Below, in pieces: positions 45,707 to 53,669 of a stretch of 64,000 nucleotides of DNA. Origin of the DNA: Tamlana carrageenivorans (GTDB taxonomy: Bacteria; Bacteroidota; Bacteroidia; Flavobacteriales; Flavobacteriaceae); contig NZ_CP025938.1 in NCBI RefSeq assembly GCF_002893765.1, positions 1,116,001 through 1,180,000 of the forward strand. Direction: 5' to 3'. Positions within the stretch are counted from its first letter, which is position 1. Every line of letters begins with the position of its first letter. Made by a program: the position numbers and the translations under genes. The notes beneath the pieces were generated by a model. The model had not been told where the DNA came from and did not search any database. It worked only from the letters and a program-made list of their open reading frames with translations.

Positions 45707-46636
45707 TTATTGAACTACTAATTTTTTACTAAAAGTACGTCCACTAGCTTCAATTTTTAAGAAGTAAACTCCTTTATTGAAACTAGACAAATCAATTATG
45801 CTACCACTAAATTGATTGTTTTTATAAACACTTTTTCCTAACAGGTCGTAAATACTTACGGCTGAAATTTGAAGGTTTTTAGATTTTATATTTAAAATAT
45901 CGCTTGCTGGGTTTGGATAGATTGCGAAACCATTTGCTGCAGCCTCCTCAACAGAAAGACCAGTTGTATTGACTAACTCTAAATTGTCAAGTCTGATTTC
46001 ATGATCTCCATTGGACCATGTATAAGGTTTTCCATCAACTGGTGCAGCGCTCCTACCAATTCCCCTAGCGACAATTGCAATACTAGTTTCTAAACCAGTG
46101 GAAAAAGTTAGTGTGGCAGTACCCCAATCATCATTTACAAATCCTTCTACTAACTCAACGATAGTTTTCCCGCTCGCTTCCACTTCTGCAATATCATTGT
46201 ACCCAAAGTCCTTGGTAGCCTTAACTGTCAAATCAGACTGATACACAGGAGTATATCCCGCTCTATAACCTGATCCTTTTAACACACGGATTTCAAGTTG
46301 ACCAGCCTCAGTAACCACTGACGACCCCTCTGGCTTAATTTGATAATCAAATGTTAATTCATAAGTGGAATTTGCCTCAACAGCAATCTCCTGATACATG
46401 ATATCGGCTTCTCCACCGTCAAATTTAATAGCATCACTATCCCCATTAGGACCACTATTAGTTGAAGACTCTGCTTGATCTCCTAAATCAGTATTCATCC
46501 ACCCAGCACAAGAACAAGTCGAAGAACCTGTAGATTTCATCAACTTATCGAAAGTCGGGTTTAAAACAGTTGGTTGCGTTTGCGCGAACCCAAAAGCTGC
46601 AACAAAAAGTGCAGGAAAAAGTAATTTTGTTTTCAT
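45707..46636 (-). CDS. Secreted carbohydrate-binding-like protein with T9SS sorting domain
   Basis: A 309-residue secreted protein with a signal peptide (LFVAAFGFAQTQ). Residues about 25-225 form a jelly-roll module (MYQEIAVEANSTYELTFDYQI ... HEIRLDNLELVN in part) similar in layout to the C-terminal modules of the two PKD lipoproteins in the alginate operon. A cysteine pair (STCSCAGW) lies near its start. The C-terminal 75 residues are a type A T9SS sorting domain: FAIYPNPASDILNIKS, VSIYDLLGKSVY, KGVYFLKIEASG. No catalytic motif is seen. Its gene has its own operator C, so it belongs to the alginate regulon and probably binds alginate outside the cell. Confidence 0.82.
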   Translation of the reverse strand: MKTKLLFPALFVAAFGFAQTQPTVLNPTFDKLMKSTGSSTCSCAGWMNTDLGDQAESSTNSGPNGDSDAIKFDGGEADIMYQEIAVEANSTYELTFDYQIKPEGSSVVTEAGQLEIRVLKGSGYRAGYTPVYQSDLTVKATKDFGYNDIAEVEASGKTIVELVEGFVNDDWGTATLTFSTGLETSIAIVARGIGRSAAPVDGKPYTWSNGDHEIRLDNLELVNTTGLSVEEAAANGFAIYPNPASDILNIKSKNLQISAVSIYDLLGKSVYKNNQFSGSIIDLSSFNKGVYFLKIEASGRTFSKKLVVQ

Positions 46637-46693
46637 ATCTATTTAGTTTTAAAAATTTCAGTTTGTGGTTAAGCTTTAGACGGTAAACCAGTT

Positions 46694-46745
46694 TGGTTTA
46701 CCACTTTGGTTCTCCAAATATAGTTAATAATATCAAAACTCCAAA
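46694..46745 (-). promoter_or_regulatory. Operator C plus promoter of the T9SS protein gene
   Basis: Boxes TGGTTTACCA (46694-46703) and TGGTTCTCCA (46707-46716), 13 bases apart. CAAATATA (46715-46722) is the minus-strand -7 element and CAAA at 46742-46745 the -33 element, exactly 19 bases away. Confidence 0.82.
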
Positions 46746-46861
46746 TTTTGTCGTGTTAAATTTAAAATCAATAAAATACACGCCAATTAAATAACCATAC
46801 AGAACTAGCTAAGGTATTCACTTACAAAATGTGTTACCACGCTCATTTCTATTCAAATCAT

Positions 46862-46898
46862 AAAAAAAGTCGGCACTTAAAATTACCGGCTTTTTTTT
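46862..46898 (-). terminator. Terminator after the second PL6 gene
   Basis: AAAAAAGTCGGC and ACCGGCTTTTTT pair around a short loop, followed by a T-run on the outgoing strand. It lies 35 bases after the stop at 46933. Confidence 0.65.
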
Positions 46899-46932
46899 CA
46901 ATTTAACAAGCTATAATTCAATGAATTACAAA

Positions 46933-49617
46933 TTATGGCGCTACAACAATCATTTTTGATGTATTTAGCCCATGAGCTTGATTTGTCATTCTAACAATAT
47001 AGGTGCCTTGAGGTAATCGCGAGGTATTTATAGAAATACCCGATGTCGCATTTGTAAAGTTTTGAGTTAAAACTAGGCGACCCTCCAAGCTGTAAATATG
47101 AACCGCATCTACAGAAATATCGTTGGTTTTAATATGGAGTACTTCTTTAACTGGTATTGGATACAATGAAATAGCGTTAGAATCAAATTCATTTGTAGAC
47201 AATGTTGTAGCTTCACCGTAAAAATTAATCTCAGCAATATTCATCCACTGACTATCTCTTACTTCCGCACCATTGGTTGTGTCTTTAAAACGCCCGAAAC
47301 CAACAACCTTAACATATCTCGCTTTTTCTTGATTTAATGCAAATTGGGTAAAATCTGTTGAGTTCGCTGTTGTATAAAAATAATTATCGCTTACAGGCAA
47401 TATTTTTGTAAAACTTCCTGCTTGGGTATCTGTCGTAGACACCCACACTTGGAATGCATAAGGATTTGATTTACTATCTGTAGCAATTTCAATTAAATCC
47501 AAAGTATAGGCACCCCCTAAATCGTAAATTACATATTCACCATCAGTTTGAAGGTCGTCTGCCACCCAACTCGTTCCTGAATCTTTATCTAAAGAATTTG
47601 TTGCTACATTATTTTTTGGATTTGGGTGTGACTGGTCCTGCTGTCTAGAATAAGAGTCTACCGTAACTGGAGCGCCATTTGCTCCAGAATTAATTAAATT
47701 CAATAAATCTGTTAAATCGGGCGCATCTTGAGTAATATTTAAAACAACCACCTTGTTATCTGCTCCAGAAGTTTGGGTAAAAGTTATGGATCCTGATCTT
47801 GAAGTCGTACCAGAGTTCTCGCTTACCGTAAAAGACACGGTTTCGTTTCCTGTACTAAAGCTAGGCGATACATTAGAAATCCAAGTCCCATTAATGCTTG
47901 TAACTTCCCAGCTTACATTTGCAGACACCGACACATCGTAAATACCAGCGGTATAGGCTAATGTTGACACCGTACCAACCGACAAATATTCTCCTGGTGT
48001 TACAATAATTTCATTACAAGTTGGGTTGGAAATAGCAGCTCCTAAATAATCAACAAAGCAAGCGCCTACACCATCGTTTCCAACATTAGAATGGCTAAAT
48101 GGTAGCGCACCTTTCATATCGGCTCCTTTACCTGTTGTTCCAGAAAACGTAAATATCTCTCCAGAAGGAGTCGCTGTAATTCCTGTATTTTCATCAAACC
48201 CAGATGTTGAAGCTCCTAAAGTTGTTCCTACAAATTCATTACCAGAATAAGTTAAGGCTGTACCAAGATTAGTAAAAGAGCTTGAAGTATCTCCAGAAAT
48301 TACTTCTGTAATATTAGCATTTCCAGAATCAAAATAAATTAAATTATTAGACACTGTTCCCGTTGGATCTGTAGAACCTTTATCTAAGTTATAAAACAAT
48401 GGAGCATTGGTATTAACAATGGTGTTATTAGACACATTAATAGCGGTCGTTTTTTGATATCCATTAGAAACACTTGTTGAACCACAAGCGACATCGGCAC
48501 TATCATTACCTCCTAAAAATGTAATTCCATTATTCCATTTAGCCTGTGCCATGGTATTTATACAATCTTGAATATAGTTATTAGTAATAACATGTTTACT
48601 ATCTACAATTCTTATTGCACCAGTTCCTTCTGTATTTTCTCCCATAAAGAAATTCTCTTGCACCGTGGCTTCAGAACCATGACGCATTACTAAAGAACCT
48701 CTACAGCTTCTAAACGTATTATTCTCATAGATGTTTCCATTACTTTTATTCGTAATGATTTCATTTTCACCATCGGCTTTATAAAAATAATTCCCACTAA
48801 TAACACAGTTTGCATTTACATTTTGAAACTCACTGGTTCCTATACGAATAGTTTCAGAATCTCCTGCATTAGACAATTCGCTACCATCGAATTTTGTCCC
48901 CCAATTATCCACTATTTTCTCGAAATTGTAGAAATAATTATTCTTAATCGTATGGCCCACTTCTAAACAACGAGTGTTTTGAACACCATCTGGCGATGCA
49001 TTATACTCTAACTCTGCTAGAACCAAGGCCCCAGCACTTTTTTTATTTAAAAAAGTACAGTTAACAACGTTGTTATATGTACCGTATAAAACCACCCATC
49101 GGTGCTTTGGCACACTAGTGTAAAATCCAGGGTTTGCAGGATCTTGAGCATCAATTAAATCATCCGGCTCAATCCCTAAACCATCAATAACACAATTTTG
49201 AATCGTACTATGATTTGCGTAAACCGAGCCACTTCTAAATTGAATGAAGTTACTCGCTCCATACCCTCCTTTCCAGTGAAACCCATCTACTACGAGGTGA
49301 TCTCCTACAATATTCATTGCCATACCACCTGTAAAAACGACTCCTCCAGGGGTTTCAGCTTTAAATATTATCGGAGCGTTTGCTGTTCCAGTGCCAGAAA
49401 ATGTGATCCTTTCATCCGTGGAGTAAGTACCATTAGCTAGAATAACTACATCTCCCGCAACAAGGCTTAAACCTTCTAATTGATCGGGATTAGTAATCGT
49501 ATAAGGCGATTGTGCCGCAACAAACTGGGTTATAAGTAAGCCCAGAAGCATTAAATTGAATTTTGACCATGACTTTTTAAAGCACAGTCGTTTAGTGAGT
49601 GTAATTTTTGTTACCAT
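46933..49617 (-). CDS. Secreted PL6 alginate lyase with BACON, discoidin and T9SS domains
   Basis: An 894-residue secreted enzyme with a signal peptide (LLITQFVAAQS). The PL6 beta-helix (about 35-530) has the catalytic lysine in ENEIITNKSNGN (about 290) and arginine in GSLVMRHGSEA (about 311). A BACON domain follows (about 545-630, SANVSWEVTSINGTWISNV), typical of carbohydrate attachment in Bacteroidetes. Then comes a discoidin/CBM32-like module (about 650-800, NSLDKDSGTSWVADDL ... VKVVGFGRFKD) and a T9SS sorting domain (ISLYPIPVKEVLHIKT ... GTYIVRM). It should be secreted and anchored or released as an extracellular lyase. It is a tandem paralogue of the next gene upstream, and has operator D. 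Confidence 0.93.
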   Translation of the reverse strand: MVTKITLTKRLCFKKSWSKFNLMLLGLLITQFVAAQSPYTITNPDQLEGLSLVAGDVVILANGTYSTDERITFSGTGTANAPIIFKAETPGGVVFTGGMAMNIVGDHLVVDGFHWKGGYGASNFIQFRSGSVYANHSTIQNCVIDGLGIEPDDLIDAQDPANPGFYTSVPKHRWVVLYGTYNNVVNCTFLNKKSAGALVLAELEYNASPDGVQNTRCLEVGHTIKNNYFYNFEKIVDNWGTKFDGSELSNAGDSETIRIGTSEFQNVNANCVISGNYFYKADGENEIITNKSNGNIYENNTFRSCRGSLVMRHGSEATVQENFFMGENTEGTGAIRIVDSKHVITNNYIQDCINTMAQAKWNNGITFLGGNDSADVACGSTSVSNGYQKTTAINVSNNTIVNTNAPLFYNLDKGSTDPTGTVSNNLIYFDSGNANITEVISGDTSSSFTNLGTALTYSGNEFVGTTLGASTSGFDENTGITATPSGEIFTFSGTTGKGADMKGALPFSHSNVGNDGVGACFVDYLGAAISNPTCNEIIVTPGEYLSVGTVSTLAYTAGIYDVSVSANVSWEVTSINGTWISNVSPSFSTGNETVSFTVSENSGTTSRSGSITFTQTSGADNKVVVLNITQDAPDLTDLLNLINSGANGAPVTVDSYSRQQDQSHPNPKNNVATNSLDKDSGTSWVADDLQTDGEYVIYDLGGAYTLDLIEIATDSKSNPYAFQVWVSTTDTQAGSFTKILPVSDNYFYTTANSTDFTQFALNQEKARYVKVVGFGRFKDTTNGAEVRDSQWMNIAEINFYGEATTLSTNEFDSNAISLYPIPVKEVLHIKTNDISVDAVHIYSLEGRLVLTQNFTNATSGISINTSRLPQGTYIVRMTNQAHGLNTSKMIVVAP

Positions 49618-49665
49618 CTTAAGTTTAGTTTTAGTATAGTTGATATTTTATCTGAATCCAATTAT

Positions 49666-49694
49666 TGGTTTTCCAAATTGGTTTTCCAAATATA
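49666..49694 (-). promoter_or_regulatory. Operator D plus -7 box of the second PL6 gene
   Basis: Boxes TGGTTTTCCA (49666-49675) and TGGTTTTCCA (49679-49688), 13 bases apart, joined to CAAATATA (49687-49694), the minus-strand -7 element. No clean -33 TTTG is seen (CAAG at about 17 bases is the nearest). Confidence 0.75.
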
Positions 49695-49806
49695 GGATTA
49701 TTTTTTTGAACCAAGAAAGTATTAAATGGGTGGTTGACTGATTAAAAAAATGCAAATCCACTTAGTAATAAAAGTTATTTATAAAAGCTTTAGGACACAA
49801 TAGAAT

Positions 49807-49943
49807 AAAAAAGCTGCCCTAAAAATTGAAACTATCGCCTTTCTGTGATGAACACAGGAACTCATGACATTGAAATTCAATAATTATGAGCATCTGAAAC
49901 ACATTAAGATTGACAAAAAATCAACTTTTAAGGCAGCCTTTAA
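49807..49943. repeat. Long hairpin repeat after the third PL6 gene
   Basis: Outer arms AAGCTGCCCTAAAAATTG (left) and CAACTTTTAAGGCAGCCTTT (right, from 49922) are complementary with few mismatches and enclose about 95 bases with inner complementary pieces. It lies 31 bases after the stop at 49974 and so can terminate that gene. Related to 28124-28157 and 52782-52919. The rest of the 49618-49973 gap holds operator D only. Confidence 0.65.
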
Positions 49944-49973
49944 AAATTACAGCAAATAGCTGTTTATAATATA

Positions 49974-52574
49974 TTAATGTGAAACAATAATCATTTTAGA
50001 TGCACTTACACCATTCACATCTGTAACCTTCACCAGATATGTACCATTGGTAAGCGATGTCGTATTTAATTTGATATTCCCCGATGAATTCCCATTAGTT
50101 TGATTCAGAACTAAACGACCATCCAAACTATAAACCCCCACTGTACTCACAACCACATCGTTGGTTTTAATATTTAAAATGTCTTGTGTAGGCACAGGGA
50201 ATATTTTTAAATTCTTTCCAAAGGCATTTTCTTTTGTGGAAAGCGCAGCACTAAATTCGCCGTAAAAATCAAGTTCGGTTATGGAGGTCCACAGACTACC
50301 GCTACCATTGGGTTTAGGCTGCCCAAATCCCAGAATTTTAACATATCTAGTACCATAAGCAATAGATGGCAATACGAAACTTCTAAAAGTATTATCATTA
50401 CTACTCACCAAATTACCTGTTCCAAACGGATCAATAAAATCGGCATCATCTATACCTGTCGAAGACACGCGTATTTGAAACTCATAGGTTTTACCATTTA
50501 CAGAGGCAAAATCAACAATTTCTAAATCATAGTAAGCTCCTAAATCAATAATAATAAAAGAATCACCTCCTGTTGTTCCATCTGAGGACCAATTGGTACC
50601 TTGGTTTTTATCTAAAACATTATCAGCATAATTAAATTTTGTAGAGCCATTCACCTCTTCCATGGAAAACGAATGTACCACAACACCATCGGCCCCGTTA
50701 CCTTGATCATTAATTAGCGTAGCCAAATCGGTTGGACTTGGTGCTTCTTGAGTCACGGTAAGCGTTCTTACGATATCATCACCTCCAGGGTCTTGCGTAA
50801 AGGTTATGGTACCCGTACGACTTGCTGAACCCGTATGTTTCGTTACTGAAACCGTAACCACAGCATCGCCTGCCCCCGCATTGGTATCTATCGTTATCCA
50901 AGAATCATTTGGAGCGGCAGCCCAACTTACATTGGCAGTAACATTTACAGTTTCACTGTCGGCTTCATAAGTGAATGGCGCCAAAGTACCCACAAGTAAA
51001 GATTCGCTAATAACTATAGTACAATCGCCATCAGTAATTTTACCTCCTGCATGGTTTAAAAAACAAGCACCTATACCATGACCTACCATAGCATCGGTAG
51101 TTGGCTCGTAAGCCCCCATATCGGCACCTTTACCTGTTGCTCCCGAAAAGGTAAAAATCTCACCAGAAGGGGTAGCCGTAATTCCTGATTCTAAAGAAAA
51201 TCCATTTCCTGTATTCCCATCAGATTCACCTAAAGCTGTTCCAGCATATACATTGCCTGAATACGCTAAACTTTGTCCAATTTCACTATAAGCTGTAGCT
51301 GTTTCTCCTACAATAACATCGCTTACATTGGCATTGCCAGAACTAAAATAAATTAAGTTGTTAGCAACGGTTCCTGTAACAGGTTCATCACCCTTATCGA
51401 TATTATAGAACAAAGGGGCGTTGGTGTTCACAATGGTATTGTTTGAAAGTGTAATATCTTTCACTTCTTGATAGCCACTTGACGAACTTAACGACGCACA
51501 ATCATCTACACTAGACTGATCTCCACCTATAAAGGTAATACCATTATTCCATTTAGCTTGATCTAAAACCGTAACACAATCTTGAATATAGTTATTGGTA
51601 ATACTATGGTCGCTATCTACAATACGAATCCCTCCGGTACCATCAACATTTTCACCTAAAAAGTAATTTCCATCTACCGTAGCATTAGAACCATGGCGCA
51701 GTACTAAAGAACCTCTACAACTTCTAAATGTATTGTTGATATAAGAGTTTCCTTTACTTTTATTGGTGATGATTTCGTTTTCACCATCCGATTTAACAAA
51801 GTAATTATTACTAACCAAACAGTTTGCATTCACCATTTGACCACCGCTTACTCCAATACGAATGGTTTCGCTATCGCCAGCATTTGTTAAGGTTGGATCT
51901 ATTTTTTCAAAATTGTAAAAATAGTTATTACTAATCGTATGCCCTACCTCTACACATTGGTCACCTCCATTATCAGACATATTGTAATAAAGCTCTACTA
52001 GAATTAATGCCCCTGCATTCTTTTTGTTCATAAACGAGCAGTTGATGACGCTGTTATGACTTCCATACAATTTAACCCAGTTGTGTTTTTTACTTTGCCC
52101 AGCCACTTCATCGCTTGGATCTACAATCAAACCATCCATAGCACAATTTTGAAGCGTACTATTATAGGCTAAATCGCTACTATCTCTAAATTCAATTACG
52201 GCACTTGAACCATAACCGCCTTTCCAATAGAAACCATCTACAACCACATGATCACCGCTAATACTCAAACGTGCCCCGTTAGTAAATGTTACGCCTCCTG
52301 GAGTTTCCGCTCTAAAAATAATAGGATTGTCTTCTGTTCCGTTGGCACCGAAGCGCATACGTCCGGAATTGTCATAAACCCCATCGGCCAGCTCAACAAT
52401 ATCTCCTGGAACCAATGTTGATGATAACCCCCTAATATCTTCGGGATCTGTAATCTTGTATACGGTTTGACCAACTACAAACTGTGTTGTTAAAAGGACT
52501 AGAAATAATAAATAGAATGTTGTTCGTGATTTTTTCGCGCACGACCGCATAGTAAATGTAGTTTTCATTACCAT
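49974..52574 (-). CDS. Secreted PL6 alginate lyase with BACON, discoidin and T9SS domains (paralogue)
   Basis: An 866-residue paralogue of the PL6 enzyme at 46933-49617, with the same domain order. The signal peptide is LLTTQFVVGQT. The PL6 beta-helix has lysine in ENEIITNKSKGNSY (about 271) and arginine in GSLVLRHGSNA (about 291). BACON is at SWAAAPNDSWITIDTNAGAG (about 535-620), the discoidin-like module at VLDKNQGTNWSSDG to VKILGFGQPKPNGS, and the sorting domain at LKIFPVPTQDILNIKT to GTYLVKVTD. Tandem duplication included the operator region. The two copies differ most in the loops around the active cleft, for example a longer insertion near residue 150 of the other copy, so their preferred alginate blocks may differ. 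Confidence 0.93.
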   Translation of the reverse strand: MVMKTTFTMRSCAKKSRTTFYLLFLVLLTTQFVVGQTVYKITDPEDIRGLSSTLVPGDIVELADGVYDNSGRMRFGANGTEDNPIIFRAETPGGVTFTNGARLSISGDHVVVDGFYWKGGYGSSAVIEFRDSSDLAYNSTLQNCAMDGLIVDPSDEVAGQSKKHNWVKLYGSHNSVINCSFMNKKNAGALILVELYYNMSDNGGDQCVEVGHTISNNYFYNFEKIDPTLTNAGDSETIRIGVSGGQMVNANCLVSNNYFVKSDGENEIITNKSKGNSYINNTFRSCRGSLVLRHGSNATVDGNYFLGENVDGTGGIRIVDSDHSITNNYIQDCVTVLDQAKWNNGITFIGGDQSSVDDCASLSSSSGYQEVKDITLSNNTIVNTNAPLFYNIDKGDEPVTGTVANNLIYFSSGNANVSDVIVGETATAYSEIGQSLAYSGNVYAGTALGESDGNTGNGFSLESGITATPSGEIFTFSGATGKGADMGAYEPTTDAMVGHGIGACFLNHAGGKITDGDCTIVISESLLVGTLAPFTYEADSETVNVTANVSWAAAPNDSWITIDTNAGAGDAVVTVSVTKHTGSASRTGTITFTQDPGGDDIVRTLTVTQEAPSPTDLATLINDQGNGADGVVVHSFSMEEVNGSTKFNYADNVLDKNQGTNWSSDGTTGGDSFIIIDLGAYYDLEIVDFASVNGKTYEFQIRVSSTGIDDADFIDPFGTGNLVSSNDNTFRSFVLPSIAYGTRYVKILGFGQPKPNGSGSLWTSITELDFYGEFSAALSTKENAFGKNLKIFPVPTQDILNIKTNDVVVSTVGVYSLDGRLVLNQTNGNSSGNIKLNTTSLTNGTYLVKVTDVNGVSASKMIIVSH

Positions 52575-52616
52575 TTTAATTTAGTTTTAGTTTTAGTTTT
52601 TATCTGAATAACAAAT

Positions 52617-52645
52617 TGGTTTTCCAGATTGGTTTTCCAAATATA
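52617..52645 (-). promoter_or_regulatory. Operator E plus -7 box of the third PL6 gene
   Basis: Boxes TGGTTTTCCA (52617-52626) and TGGTTTTCCA (52630-52639), 13 bases apart, joined to CAAATATA (52638-52645), the minus-strand -7 element. No clear -33 TTTG. Confidence 0.75.
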
Positions 52646-52781
52646 ATTTAAATTTATATGAAACCCTAAAAACCACTAAGAAACTCTACCTAAATCTAAA
52701 TATCTTAGGCATTACGAGCATAAATCCTGCATCGTTGTAATTATTGTATTGCTATGGAATTGAAAAGAAATTAATAGTAAG

Positions 52782-52919
52782 AAGGCGGCATACTTAAAAG
52801 TTAAAACAATCATTATTCTGTTCTCGTTTCCGAATCTCACGGCATTGAAATCTAATAATTATGAGAATCTGAAATAAATTCAGATTACGGTAATAACAAC
52901 TTTTTAGACAGTCCCTTTT
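52782..52919. repeat. Long hairpin repeat after the MliC-like gene
   Basis: Outer arms GAAGGCGGCATACTTAAAAG (left) and the stretch CAACTTTTTAGACAGTCCCT (right, ending near 52919) are imperfectly complementary. The inner part shares GGCATTGAAATCTAATAATT with the repeat at 49807-49943 with few changes. It lies 21 bases after the original stop of the MliC-like gene. Nothing else is seen in 52646-52781. Confidence 0.6.
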
Positions 52920-52939
52920 ATATCAAAAGACGAACAAAA

Positions 52940-53278
52940 TCAGTTTTTAAACACGATAATATCATCTTTTTTTAAGGTCATGCTATCGCCTTTACCTCTA
53001 AGCTCCTAAGTATTGTTTTTATACCAAAACCCAGAGACTGAACGCATTCTCATCACTTCTATGGTTTCACCATCTAATTCCAAAGTGGCAGTCCCTTGTG
53101 TGTTGTTAAAAATCATATGTAAGGTTTTACCTTGTGCATCTTGGGCACTACTTTTCACGATCTCATCGGTAGCACGTTCTACAGGATGTATCACTTGTTC
53201 TGTTTCAGATTTCCCTTCTTTACATGAACATAAACAAAGAGTTAACATAATACCTACGGAAAATAGATGCTTCATCAT
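52940..53278 (-). pseudogene. MliC-like lipoprotein gene with a premature TAG
   Basis: The frame encodes a small lipoprotein (lipobox LCLCSCKEG) followed by a MliC-type fold, the family of membrane-bound C-type lysozyme inhibitors: LHMIFNNTQGTATLELDG, VMRMRSVSGFWYKNNT. It stops at TAG (53006-53008). The same frame continues for 21 codons with ELRGKGDSMTLKKDDIIVFK, which matches the expected MliC ending (tyrosine in place of the TAG, then E-L-x-G-K-G). So a single nonsense change removed the last strand. The product may be unstable. The gene stands alone between the PL6 cluster and a 391-base gap. Confidence 0.75.
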
Positions 53279-53582
53279 AACACATTAAATTAAGAGCACT
53301 TTTTGTAACGACCAGGATAGTTTATAAAATTAGTGAATTTATATTTTAAATCGCCCAAAACACGATGACTGATACAAAAACGACTAAGCTTTGGCATAGT
53401 AGAAATCTAATACCCGTAAACGCATCTCATTTTATTAAGTAAACACGTATACAAGCCTTATAGAAACAAATCACAAGTATTTTTTAGAGAAAATCCAGCC
53501 ATAGTTTGTCATTTTACTAAAGCCTGCTGGATAGCTATTAAACCAGCTCCAAATGAACATTATTAAATTTTAAATGATACTA

Positions 53583-53633
53583 GCTCACATGACCTATAAA
53601 ACGATGATTCGTCGTTTTATAGGTCATGTGAGC
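53583..53633 (-). terminator. Perfect 22-bp hairpin after the PepSY gene
   Basis: Two 22-base arms (53583-53604 and 53612-53633, starting GCTCACATGACC) pair without mismatch around a 7-base loop. It lies 37 bases after the flavoreductase stop. There is no strong T-run, so it may also be an RNA-stability or protein-binding element. The rest of 53279-53582 shows nothing recognisable. Confidence 0.6.
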
Positions 53634-53669
53634 ACTTTTATAGTGCGCTTTATAGAAAGCTTTGAAGAT

